Below, piece after piece: positions 52,482 to 60,835 of a DNA stretch of 61,813 bases. Within the stretch, counting starts at the first letter, position 1. Every line of letters starts with the position of its first letter. Made by a program: the position numbers and the translations under genes. Origin of the DNA: Candidatus Epulonipiscium sp. (lineage in GTDB: Bacteria; Bacillota; Clostridia; Lachnospirales; Defluviitaleaceae); the NCBI GenBank assembly GCA_012518815.1, contig JAAYRK010000095.1:1-61813 (forward strand), read 5' to 3'. The notes below the pieces were generated by a model. The model saw nothing but the letters and a program-made list of their open reading frames with translations, had not been told where the DNA came from and ran no database searches.

Positions 52482-54557
52482 TTATGCTTCTTTTTTTCTT
52501 GCTTCTATAACTTTTTCCTGAACATCTATAGGAGCTTCTTCGTATCTGTCAAATTCCATTGTAAAGCTTCCTCTTGCTTGAGTCATTGAACGAAGGTCTG
52601 TTGCGTACTTGTACATTTCAGCCAAAGGTACTTCCGCATCAACTACTTGATATTTGCCTTTAGGATTCATTCCTAAAATTTTACCACGGCGTTTATTAAG
52701 ATCTCCAATAACATCTCCCATGTATTCATCAGGTACAGTTACAGTTACTTTAGCAATAGGTTCAAGTATTACTGGCTTTGCCTTTTTAAGACCTTCTTTA
52801 AAAGCAATAGATGTAGCCATTTTAAAGGCCATTTCGGAAGAGTCTACGGGATGGTAAGAACCATCAACTAAAGTAGCTTTTAAACCAACTACAGGATAAC
52901 CCGCCAGTACTCCATTTTTAACAGAATCTTGAAGACCTTTTTCAACTGCAGGGAAGTATTGTTTTGGAACTGCTCCACCAAATATTTTTTCTTCAAATAC
53001 AAAAGGTACACTTAAATCTCCAGAAGGTTCGAACTCCATCCATACATCTCCATATTGTCCGTGTCCTCCTGATTGTTTTTTATGTTTTCCTTGAACTTTA
53101 ATTTTTGACTTAATAGTCTCCCTATAAGGAATGGTTGGAGCTTTTAATTCAACTTCTACTTTATATTTAGCTTTTAATTTGTTAACGATAACATCTAGAT
53201 GTTGATCCCCTATACCGCACATAATTTGTTCAAGAGTTTCTTTATCTAAGAATACACGGAATGTTGGATCTTCTTCCATAAGGCGACTAAGACCTGATGA
53301 CATTTTATCTTCGTCTCCTTTTCCTTTTGGAAACACAGCCATGCTCAATAAGGATTCTGGAAACTCTATTTCAGGATAAACAATAGGTTTCTTAATGTCA
53401 GATAGAGTATCTCCAGTCATTGTACCTTGTAATTTTGCTACTGCACCAATATCTCCTGCACATAACTGGGATACTTCAACTTGTTCTTTACCCTTTAATG
53501 TATAAATATGTGATATTTTTTCTTCAATATCCTTTTTAGCATTTAGTAATACAGTATCTGCTTTTAAAACTCCTGAGCATACTTTGAAAACAGAAAGACG
53601 CCCAATATAAGGGTCTACGATAGTTTTAAATACAAATAAGGATACAGGTTCACTTTCATCTACTTTTCTTACTTCTGCTTCACCTGTCTTAGGATTTTCT
53701 CCTTCAACAGATTCTTTTGCTTCTGCAGGTGAAGGCATATAACTAAGGATAGAATTAAGCAATACTCTAATTCCTGAAGTATCAATAGCTGCACCACATA
53801 ATATAGGTACAATACTTCCATCCAATACACCACTATGAAGAGCTTTATCGATTTCTTCTGCTGTAAATTCTTCTTCATTAAAATATTTTTCCATAAGTTC
53901 TTCACTAGTTTCAGCTACTGCCTCTAAAATCATATCTCTTACAGGAGCAATTTCATCATCCATTCCTGCAGGAATTTCACAAGGTTCTACAGTTCCATTA
54001 GCAAATTTTCTTCCTTCCATTTTTACAACATTAACAAAACCGGTAAAACGGCCATTTTCTTTAAAAGGAACTTGGAAAGGTGCTATGGACTTTCCAAATT
54101 TTTCTCTTAAGTCTTCTAATATTTTATTCATATTTACATTTTCATCATCCATGTTATTGATAAAAATCATTTTAGGAAGACCTGCTTCTTCAGCATAATC
54201 CCATGCCTTTTCGGTTCCTACTTCAACGCCTGACTTTCCTGAAACAACAATAATTGCTGAATCTGCAGCTCTAACAGCCTGCTTAACTTCTCCGACGAAA
54301 TCAAAATATCCTGGTGTATCTAAAATATTAATTTTATTATCTTTCCATTCTATAGGAATAATAGAAGTACCAATAGATACTTTTCTTCTTATTTCTTCAG
54401 AATCATAATCGCTTACTGTATTCCCTTCGTCTACCTTTCCTAGTCTTTTAGTCTGGCCTGAAACAAATAACATTGCTTCTGAAATTGTTGTTTTCCCACT
54501 TCCGCCGTGTCCTAGTAGTACGACATTGCGTATTTGGTTCATGCTATAGTTTTTCAT
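52482..54557 (-). CDS. elongation factor G-like GTPase (EF-G paralogue)
   Basis: A 691-residue translational GTPase with G1 GHGGSGKTT, G3 DTPGYFDF and G4 NNMD, then EF-G domains II-V with QSGGHGQYGDVW. The G1 sequence GHGGSGKT and the changed G4 (NNMD for NKMD) set it apart from canonical FusA and point to the EF-G-2/FusA2-type paralogues of Clostridia, whose role is unclear (translocation, recycling or stress). No rpsL-rpsG neighbours are present, supporting a paralogue. ATG 54557 follows GGGAGG; in-frame extensions upstream exist but look non-coding. Confidence 0.85.
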   Translation of the reverse strand: MKNYSMNQIRNVVLLGHGGSGKTTISEAMLFVSGQTKRLGKVDEGNTVSDYDSEEIRRKVSIGTSIIPIEWKDNKINILDTPGYFDFVGEVKQAVRAADSAIIVVSGKSGVEVGTEKAWDYAEEAGLPKMIFINNMDDENVNMNKILEDLREKFGKSIAPFQVPFKENGRFTGFVNVVKMEGRKFANGTVEPCEIPAGMDDEIAPVRDMILEAVAETSEELMEKYFNEEEFTAEEIDKALHSGVLDGSIVPILCGAAIDTSGIRVLLNSILSYMPSPAEAKESVEGENPKTGEAEVRKVDESEPVSLFVFKTIVDPYIGRLSVFKVCSGVLKADTVLLNAKKDIEEKISHIYTLKGKEQVEVSQLCAGDIGAVAKLQGTMTGDTLSDIKKPIVYPEIEFPESLLSMAVFPKGKGDEDKMSSGLSRLMEEDPTFRVFLDKETLEQIMCGIGDQHLDVIVNKLKAKYKVEVELKAPTIPYRETIKSKIKVQGKHKKQSGGHGQYGDVWMEFEPSGDLSVPFVFEEKIFGGAVPKQYFPAVEKGLQDSVKNGVLAGYPVVGLKATLVDGSYHPVDSSEMAFKMATSIAFKEGLKKAKPVILEPIAKVTVTVPDEYMGDVIGDLNKRRGKILGMNPKGKYQVVDAEVPLAEMYKYATDLRSMTQARGSFTMEFDRYEEAPIDVQEKVIEARKKEA

Positions 54558-54586
54558 TGCAGTTTCCTCCCGTTTATATTTTTGCA

Positions 54587-54602
54587 AAGTCCTTTCGGAC
54601 TT
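54587..54602 (-). promoter_or_regulatory. GAAA-loop hairpin in the EF-G-like leader
   Basis: On the minus strand AAGTCC-GAAA-GGACTT, a six-bp stem with a GNRA tetraloop that flanking TGCAA/TTGCA could extend. It lies about 14 bases before the GGGAGG of the gene. It may stabilise the mRNA or regulate translation. Confidence 0.4.
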
Positions 54603-54794
54603 CGTTATTTGCATATTTAATATATTCCACATAAAATTTTCTTTTCCTTCTCTAATACTAATAATTTTACACAAATATTTTATAATTTGCTATAACTATT
54701 TGGATTATTTATACATCATTCCTCTAAGAAGCACTGCAAAAAAACTAAAAAAATATACTAAATTGTCTTTTTAACTCATAAATCAATTCAATAA

Positions 54795-54823
54795 TTGACA
54801 TAGGTTCTTTATAGTTGTAAAAT
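54795..54823 (+). promoter_or_regulatory. promoter of the aroF-tyrA-aroA operon
   Basis: TTGACA (54795-54800), 17 bases, TAAAAT (54818-54823), 44 bp before the start at 54867. Same boxes and spacing as the promoter of the other DAHP synthase gene. The rest of the 54675-54866 gap is AT-rich and should hold the divergent EF-G-like promoter, which I cannot place. Confidence 0.7.
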
Positions 54824-54866
54824 GTTAAGAACATTCCTAGAATGAATAATATAAGGAGGCTTTGTT

Positions 54867-55892
54867 ATGATTGTAGTAATGCGTCCAGAAGCTACTAAAG
54901 AAAATATTCAAAACGTAATTAAAACTATAGAATATTGTGGACTAAAAGTGCACCTATCCGAAGGTTCTGAAGTAACCATAATAGGCGTTATAGGGGACAA
55001 ATCAAAATTAAGCAAATCAAACCTGGAATTATTAGAAGGGGTAGAAAAATTAGTCCCTGTAACAGAATCCTACAAATTGTCCAATAAAAAATTTTTTGTT
55101 GGACCTTCAATTATTAAAGTAGGTAATTATGAAATTGGTGGAAAAGAAATTATCATTATGGCAGGACCTTGTGCCATAGAAAGTAAAGAACAGCTTCTTG
55201 CTTCAGCTCATGTAGTTAAAAAAGCAGGAGCTCAAATACTTAGGGGAGGAGCTTATAAACCCCGTACATCTCCTTACTCTTTCCAAGGCTTAGAAGAAGA
55301 AGGCCTTAAATATATGGCCGAAGCAAGAGAGGAAACAGGACTTGCAATTGTTTGTGAAGTAACGAGTTTACAAGCTGTTGAAACTGCTGCTAAATATGTA
55401 GATATGATGCAAATTGGTGCAAGAAATATGCAAAACTTCCAACTACTTAAAGAAGTAGGTAAAACTAAAATACCTGTTTTATTAAAAAGAGGCTTATGTG
55501 CTACTATCGATGAATGGTTAAATGCGGCAGAATATATAATGAGCGAAGGAAATCCAAATGTAGTTCTTTGTGAAAGAGGCATAAGAACTTTTGAAACAAC
55601 TACAAGAAATACTTTAGATATTAGTGCTGTACCTGTTATTAAATCTAAGAGCCATCTCCCAATTATTGTGGACCCAAGCCATGCAACAGGAATTAGAGCT
55701 TTTGTGGAACCCCTAGCAAAAGCATCTATAGCATCAGGAGCTGACGGACTTATGATTGAAGTACACCCTGATCCTTCAAAAGCTTTATCCGATGGACCAC
55801 AATCTCTAAATCCTAACTCTTTCTTAAATCTTACTAATAACTTAAAACCACTGATAGAACTTATGGGAAGAAGTTTTAATAGTCATGAATAA
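54867..55892 (+). CDS. aroF: 3-deoxy-7-phosphoheptulonate synthase, I-beta type with N-terminal regulatory domain
   Basis: The first shikimate-pathway enzyme, of the KDO8P synthase-like (I-beta) type. The 341-residue protein has an N-terminal ferredoxin-like regulatory domain (about 1-70), which in Thermotoga mediates feedback by tyrosine, then the barrel with MAGPCAIES (about 95), LRGGAYKPRTSPYSFQG, GARNMQNF and VDPSHATG. It begins an operon with tyrA (8-bp overlap) and aroA. A different DAHP synthase is at 11362-12390. Confidence 0.95.
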   Translation: MIVVMRPEATKENIQNVIKTIEYCGLKVHLSEGSEVTIIGVIGDKSKLSKSNLELLEGVEKLVPVTESYKLSNKKFFVGPSIIKVGNYEIGGKEIIIMAGPCAIESKEQLLASAHVVKKAGAQILRGGAYKPRTSPYSFQGLEEEGLKYMAEAREETGLAIVCEVTSLQAVETAAKYVDMMQIGARNMQNFQLLKEVGKTKIPVLLKRGLCATIDEWLNAAEYIMSEGNPNVVLCERGIRTFETTTRNTLDISAVPVIKSKSHLPIIVDPSHATGIRAFVEPLAKASIASGADGLMIEVHPDPSKALSDGPQSLNPNSFLNLTNNLKPLIELMGRSFNSHE

Positions 55893-56982
55893 AATAGGTA
55901 TTATTGGTCTTGGTCTTATTGGGGGCTCTTTGGCAAAATCATTAAGAGAAAAAACTTCTATAAATCATATTGTTGCTATGGATTCTAATGAAAATATGCT
56001 TCATAAAGCATTTAATGAGGGAATTATAAATTCCTTTACAAATTCTATAGATGAAAGCTTTTGTAATTGCGATATTATATTTTTGTGTACTCCTGTAAAC
56101 ATAATTACTTCCTATGTTAATAAATTACTTCCATATATAAGTGAAAATTGTATCCTGACAGATGTGGGAAGCACTAAGCATGCTATAATGAATGACTTAA
56201 AAACTTTAAAAAATGAAAAAGACTTTTGTTTTATTGGGGGGCATCCTATGACTGGTTCTGAAAAAACCGGTTATATTGCCTCCCGAGGACATCTTTTTGA
56301 AAATGCATATTATATCCTTACTCCTGATGAGTCTACTCCTAAAGAAAAATTAGATATATTAAAAAACTTAATCAAAAGTATAGGAGCTATTCCTATTGTT
56401 ATTTCATCAGAATATCACGATTTAATTACTGCTTCTATTAGTCATGTACCTCATATTATAGCTTCTTCATTAGTAAATATGGTTAAAGCTTTAGATAACG
56501 AAGATAAATATATGAACCTACTGGCTGCAGGAGGTTTTAAGGATATTACCCGTATTGCTTCTTCTTCCCCAGAAATCTGGCACAGTATTTGTATTTCTAA
56601 TCAAAAAAACATACTCTTTGTCCTTGATTACTTTATTAAAAGCTTAAAAGATTTTTACTTTGCTATAGAAAAAAAAGAAGACGAATATATCTGGAGTTTT
56701 TTTGATAATGCAAGACAGTATAGAAGTACCTTTTCCAATAGAAGTCCAGGACCTCTTCTTAAAAGTTATGAAATTATTGTTGATGTTGTTGACCAACCAG
56801 GTATTATTGCAAATATTGCTGTTCTCTTAAGTGAACACAATATAAATATCAAAAATATTGGTATTATTAATAACCGAGAACATGAAAATGGTGCTCTTCA
56901 AATTATATTTGATAAAGAAGAAGACCAAAAGAAAAGCATTAAACTCCTTAAGGATATGAATTATAATATTTATGAAAAATAG
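55885..56982 (+). CDS. tyrA: prephenate dehydrogenase with ACT domain
   Basis: Converts prephenate to 4-hydroxyphenylpyruvate for tyrosine synthesis. The 365-residue protein has an N-terminal NAD-binding motif (GLGLIGGSLAKSL, residues 8-20), GGHPMTGSEKTGY (catalytic region), a helical dimerisation domain and a C-terminal ACT domain (about 292-365, VDVVDQPGIIANIAVLLSEHN), the usual site of tyrosine feedback. It overlaps aroF by 8 bp and precedes aroA by 12 bp. Confidence 0.94.
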   Translation: MNKIGIIGLGLIGGSLAKSLREKTSINHIVAMDSNENMLHKAFNEGIINSFTNSIDESFCNCDIIFLCTPVNIITSYVNKLLPYISENCILTDVGSTKHAIMNDLKTLKNEKDFCFIGGHPMTGSEKTGYIASRGHLFENAYYILTPDESTPKEKLDILKNLIKSIGAIPIVISSEYHDLITASISHVPHIIASSLVNMVKALDNEDKYMNLLAAGGFKDITRIASSSPEIWHSICISNQKNILFVLDYFIKSLKDFYFAIEKKEDEYIWSFFDNARQYRSTFSNRSPGPLLKSYEIIVDVVDQPGIIANIAVLLSEHNINIKNIGIINNREHENGALQIIFDKEEDQKKSIKLLKDMNYNIYEK

Positions 56983-56994
56983 AGAGGTAAAAGT

Positions 56995-58272
56995 ATGATT
57001 ATAAGTCCAATAGAAACTGTAAAAGGAACAATAACTGTTCCCGGTGATAAATCTATTTCTCATAGGGCAATTATGCTTGGAGCAATTTCTGAAGGCATAA
57101 CAGAAATCACAGGTTTTTTAATGGGTGAAGATTGTTTAGCCACTGCAGATTGTTTTAAAAAACTAGGGATAAAAATTGAAACATCAAAAGATAAAGTAAT
57201 TGTCCATGGCAAAGGACTTATGGGACTATCGGCTCCTTCTAGCATATTAGATGTAGGAAATAGTGGAACGACCATAAGACTTTTAACAGGAATCCTTGCT
57301 GGTCAAAACTTTTCATCTTCTATTACTGGAGACGCCTCTATTCAAAAAAGACCTATGCTTAGAGTGATAAACCCCCTTAGAAAGATGGGAGCCTACATAG
57401 AAGGCATAGATGATGGTAAATACTGTCCCCTACATATTAAAGGTAGTGCATTAAATGGGATTAACTATAAACTCCCAGTTGCCAGTGCTCAAGTAAAATC
57501 TGCAATACTTTTTGCCTCCCTTTATGCTAAAGGAAAAACGACAATTGTTGAACCAAGAGCTTCAAGAGACCACACAGAAATAATGGTTAATTATTTTGGT
57601 GGCAATATCCTTAGAAATAAAAATGAAATAATATCTTCTCCAGTAAAAAAACTAACTGGTCAGCTAGTAGAAGTGCCTGGAGACATTTCTTCTGCTGCTT
57701 ATTTTATTGCTGCAGCCCTTATCCTTCCAAATTCAGAATTATTAATTCAAAATGTAGGAATAAATCCTACTCGCAGTGGAATTATTACTGTGTTTAAGCA
57801 AATGGGTGGAAATATTGAATTAATAAATAATAGAATTCAATCTGGAGAAGTTGTAGCTGATATATTAATCCGCTCTTCTAAACTTCGGGGAGTAGAAATT
57901 AAAGGAGATATCATTCCTAAATTAATTGATGAAATTCCTGTAATAGCTGCAGTTGCTTGTTATGCCAAAGGAACTACCATAATAAAGGATGCAGCTGAAC
58001 TTAAAGTAAAAGAATCCAACCGCATCAAAACAATGACTTCAGAACTAAATAAAATGGGAGCCAAAATTACTGAAACAGAAAACGGAATGATTATCGAAGG
58101 AACTAACAAACTTACAGGAGCTACTGTTGAAAGCTACCATGATCATAGAGTTGCAATGTCATTAGCAATTGCTGCTCTTAGAGCCGATAAAGAAACCACC
58201 ATACTAAATAGTAACTGTGTAAACATCTCTTTCCCTGATTTCTTTTCATTATTAGAAAACTTTAATAGATAA
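56995..58272 (+). CDS. aroA: 3-phosphoshikimate 1-carboxyvinyltransferase (EPSP synthase)
   Basis: Adds enolpyruvate from PEP to shikimate 3-phosphate. The 425-residue protein has the [15 protein letters not shown] start, [43 protein letters not shown] and [11 protein letters not shown]. The residues around the first active-site loop (GNSGTTIR) resemble class II, glyphosate-tolerant enzymes of Gram-positives, but tolerance is not claimed. It is the third gene of the operon; the other shikimate genes are not here. Confidence 0.96.
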   Translation: MIISPIETVKGTITVPGDKSISHRAIMLGAISEGITEITGFLMGEDCLATADCFKKLGIKIETSKDKVIVHGKGLMGLSAPSSILDVGNSGTTIRLLTGILAGQNFSSSITGDASIQKRPMLRVINPLRKMGAYIEGIDDGKYCPLHIKGSALNGINYKLPVASAQVKSAILFASLYAKGKTTIVEPRASRDHTEIMVNYFGGNILRNKNEIISSPVKKLTGQLVEVPGDISSAAYFIAAALILPNSELLIQNVGINPTRSGIITVFKQMGGNIELINNRIQSGEVVADILIRSSKLRGVEIKGDIIPKLIDEIPVIAAVACYAKGTTIIKDAAELKVKESNRIKTMTSELNKMGAKITETENGMIIEGTNKLTGATVESYHDHRVAMSLAIAALRADKETTILNSNCVNISFPDFFSLLENFNR

Positions 58273-58352
58273 GCTAGGCTGTTTGCACATTTATAAATAA
58301 TGAATTATAATGTATCTATATTACGTCGTGTATCTCTTTTGGAGGGTTTAAA

Positions 58353-59003
58353 ATGATTAAAACAACTATTGTTGGATTTGGAGACAGTCTTACTTATGGA
58401 TACGGTGTAACTAGAAATGTGAAATATATTGAAAGATTAGAAAAGTTTATGCCTCTGTATTTCCCCAATATAGGTTGGAACATATATAATGCTGCTAGTA
58501 ATGGAGATACAACTAGAGAAGGACTTAAAAAATTAGAAAGAAAAGTTTTATCACACAACCCCAATATCGTATTCATTTTATTTGGCTCCAACGACTCTGC
58601 TACAAATGAAAAACAATTTAGATCCTTAGATGAATATGAAGATAATCTAAGAAAAATAATTACTAAAATTAAAAGTCATAATAATCGTACGGGATTAAAC
58701 AAATGTATTCCGATTCCTATTCTAATAACACCCCCTCCTGTTCGGGAAGATATATGGTCACCAATTAGAACAAATAATAGATTAAAACAATATATCTATA
58801 TAGTAAAAAGCCTTGCTAAAGAATATAACTGCCCTTTAATTGACTTTTTCGAAGAAGCCATGAATTATGGAGACTACTCAGAACTTTTATCTGATGATGG
58901 TTTACATCTAAGCGAAAAAGGATACGATCTTTTATACGACCTTACATTTTTAGAATTAACTAAACTAATTAATTATGAAGGAGTATTAAAAGACTGGGAC
59001 TAA
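58353..59003 (+). CDS. SGNH/GDSL-family hydrolase
   Basis: A 216-residue cytoplasmic-looking hydrolase. The catalytic blocks are GFGDSLTYGYG (Ser, residue 12), ASNGDT (Gly/Asn), FGSNDS (Asn) and DGLHLSEKGY (Asp, His). No signal peptide. The family includes esterases and acyl hydrolases; no substrate can be given. GGAGGG precedes the ATG; the gene is followed by a strong terminator. Confidence 0.88.
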   Translation: MIKTTIVGFGDSLTYGYGVTRNVKYIERLEKFMPLYFPNIGWNIYNAASNGDTTREGLKKLERKVLSHNPNIVFILFGSNDSATNEKQFRSLDEYEDNLRKIITKIKSHNNRTGLNKCIPIPILITPPPVREDIWSPIRTNNRLKQYIYIVKSLAKEYNCPLIDFFEEAMNYGDYSELLSDDGLHLSEKGYDLLYDLTFLELTKLINYEGVLKDWD

Positions 59004-59005
59004 GT

Positions 59006-59048
59006 AAAAAGCAAACCCACATCTAACTAAGATGTGGGTTTGCTTTTT
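59006..59048 (+). terminator. rho-independent terminator
   Basis: AAAAAGCAAACCCACATC, loop TAACTAA, GATGTGGGTTTGCTTTTT: a perfect 18-bp stem ending the SGNH hydrolase gene. Confidence 0.92.
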
Positions 59049-59113
59049 TAAAGCTCTTAGCTAATATTTTTATTTAAGTCCTAATTATATAAATATTTAT
59101 TATCTAATTCTCA

Positions 59114-59142
59114 TTTACACAGAACGTATGTTCGTGTATAAT
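59114..59142 (+). promoter_or_regulatory. promoter of the Y-family polymerase gene
   Basis: TTTACA (59114-59119), 17 bases, TATAAT (59137-59142), 34 bp before the ATG at 59177. A LexA box fills the spacer. Confidence 0.75.
59122..59133. promoter_or_regulatory. LexA (SOS) box
   Basis: GAACGTATGTTC is a perfect match to the Gram-positive SOS consensus core GAAC-N4-GTTC (full site AGAACGTATGTTCG against CGAACRNRYGTTYG). It lies between the -35 and -10 of the polymerase gene, so LexA binding should block transcription until DNA damage. Confidence 0.9.
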
Positions 59143-59176
59143 GATAGTAGCTATTTATTATTAGGAGGTTTTTTAA

Positions 59177-60436
59177 ATGACAAATAAACCTATTATTATG
59201 CATATTGATGTCAACTCCGCTTTTTTAAGTTGGGAAGCATGTTATAGGTTACAACAAGGAGATTTATTGGACTTACGGACTATTCCTTCCATAGTAGGAG
59301 GTAATCCTGATACAAGACGAGGCATTGTACTGGCTAAATCTGTCCCTGCTAAAGAATTTAATATAAAAACAGGAGAATCCTTATATTCTGCTTTGCAAAA
59401 ATGTCCTACTCTTACAATTGTAGCACCAAGATTTGACTTATATTTGAAGTGTAGTAATAGCCTAATAAAATTACTTGAAGAATATTCTCCCAGCATTCAA
59501 CGTTATAGCATTGATGAATGTTTTCTCGATTATACCAATATGGAACAACATTTTGGAGACCCCTTATCGGCTGCTCATAAGATTAAAGAGCGTATTAAAA
59601 ATGAATTAGGCTTTACAGTCAATATTGGAATTTCTAATAATAAACTTCTTGCAAAGATGGCATCCGATTTCCAAAAACCTGATGCTGTACATACTTTATA
59701 CCCTCATGAAATTAAAGAAAAGATGTGGCCTCTGCCTGTAGGAGATTTATTTATGGTTGGTAGGGCTACAAAATCAAAACTTCACAAACTAGGAATTTTT
59801 ACTATTAAAGATTTAGCAACAGCAGATCCTAAGTTCTTACAAAAGCATCTTAAAAGTCATGGAATTTTAATCTGGAACCTTGCTAACGGCATAGAAAATT
59901 CTCCTGTAATAGAAGAAAACTCTACTCCTATTAAAGGCATAGGAAACTCAACAACTATTCCCTTTGATGTAACAGATAGAAAAACAGCCCATTTAATTCT
60001 TCTTTCCTTAGTTGAAACTGTATCTATGAGACTTAGAAATGAAAAGGCTTGTACAAGGTTAGTTAGTATATCCATAAGAACTAATGAATTTAATAACTAT
60101 TCCCATCAAAAAAAATTGACTACTCCAACTGACTGCACAAACCATATTTTTATGCATGCTTGTCAATTATTTAATGAAGCTTGGAAAAAAGAACCCATTC
60201 GAAAGCTCGGAGTAAGGGTGTCTGAGCTTTCTAATAATAACTTTTCTCAAGTATCTTTGTTTGATTCTATAGACACAGAAAAACAAAAGTCTATAGATAA
60301 AACTATAGATGAATTAAGACTACGATACGGAAGTCATACAGTATTTAGGGCTAGTTTTCTTCAATCCAATTTAAAAGCTATTACAGGAGGAGTATCAATT
60401 GAGGAAGAGCTTCCTATAATATCTGGTAAGTTATAG
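59177..60436 (+). CDS. Y-family DNA polymerase (DinB/UmuC-like)
   Basis: A translesion polymerase. The 419-residue protein has the Y-family palm motifs HIDVNSAFLSWEA (metal Asp) and YSIDECFLDYT (catalytic Asp-Glu), followed by NIGISNNKLLAKMASDFQKP, a helix-hairpin-helix thumb (VGRATKSKLHKLGI) and a little-finger domain. A C-terminal QVSLFD is a plausible beta-clamp-binding motif. The combination of LexA box and a small following gene resembles the UvrX/YqjW group more than housekeeping DinB, so no symbol is given. Confidence 0.93.
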   Translation: MTNKPIIMHIDVNSAFLSWEACYRLQQGDLLDLRTIPSIVGGNPDTRRGIVLAKSVPAKEFNIKTGESLYSALQKCPTLTIVAPRFDLYLKCSNSLIKLLEEYSPSIQRYSIDECFLDYTNMEQHFGDPLSAAHKIKERIKNELGFTVNIGISNNKLLAKMASDFQKPDAVHTLYPHEIKEKMWPLPVGDLFMVGRATKSKLHKLGIFTIKDLATADPKFLQKHLKSHGILIWNLANGIENSPVIEENSTPIKGIGNSTTIPFDVTDRKTAHLILLSLVETVSMRLRNEKACTRLVSISIRTNEFNNYSHQKKLTTPTDCTNHIFMHACQLFNEAWKKEPIRKLGVRVSELSNNNFSQVSLFDSIDTEKQKSIDKTIDELRLRYGSHTVFRASFLQSNLKAITGGVSIEEELPIISGKL

Positions 60437-60448
60437 TAGGTGATATTT

Positions 60449-60712
60449 ATGAAAGTTATTATGAAAAATATAGATGTCATTGCATGGTTTGAGCAAACAA
60501 AAGGACCTATCCCTCTAAAATTTCGTATAAAAAATAAAGATGAATCTCAAACAATTATAAAAATTGATAAGATTTGTTTTCAAAAAAAAGAAAAACTAGC
60601 AGGAAACCCTATGATTATTTTTACTTGCCAAAGCCTTATTAACAATGTTCTAACAAAGTATGAAATTAGATATGAAATCAATACTTGTAAATGGTATTTA
60701 TATAAAATTTAA
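60449..60712 (+). CDS. small protein downstream of the Y-family polymerase
   Basis: An 87-residue, beta-rich soluble protein (DVIAWFEQTKGPIPLKFRIK, MIIFTCQSL, KWYLYKI). ATG 60449 is preferred, six bases after AGGTG; a GTG nine bases earlier is inside that site. It begins 12 bp after the polymerase stop, so it should be LexA-controlled too. YolD-like proteins often accompany such polymerases in Firmicutes; I see only a loose resemblance and leave it unnamed. Confidence 0.6.
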   Translation: MKVIMKNIDVIAWFEQTKGPIPLKFRIKNKDESQTIIKIDKICFQKKEKLAGNPMIIFTCQSLINNVLTKYEIRYEINTCKWYLYKI

Positions 60713-60761
60713 AGATTAAAATGCAAAAACTGTCCTTTTATTATTAACTAAAAATTTAAAC

Positions 60762-60790
60762 TTGATAACTTTTTTACAATTGTATAAAAT
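60762..60790 (+). promoter_or_regulatory. promoter of the terminal membrane-protein gene
   Basis: TTGATA (60762-60767), 17 bases, TAAAAT (60785-60790), 45 bp before the ATG at 60836. Confidence 0.55.
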
Positions 60791-60835
60791 TATACTAATA
60801 AAATAACTATATATCTGATTACTCAGGAGGAAAAA

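Noticed and set aside
54558-54674. N-terminal extension of the EF-G-like protein
   Set aside because: The extra 39 residues cross a hairpin and the ribosome site, and are not like any EF-G start.
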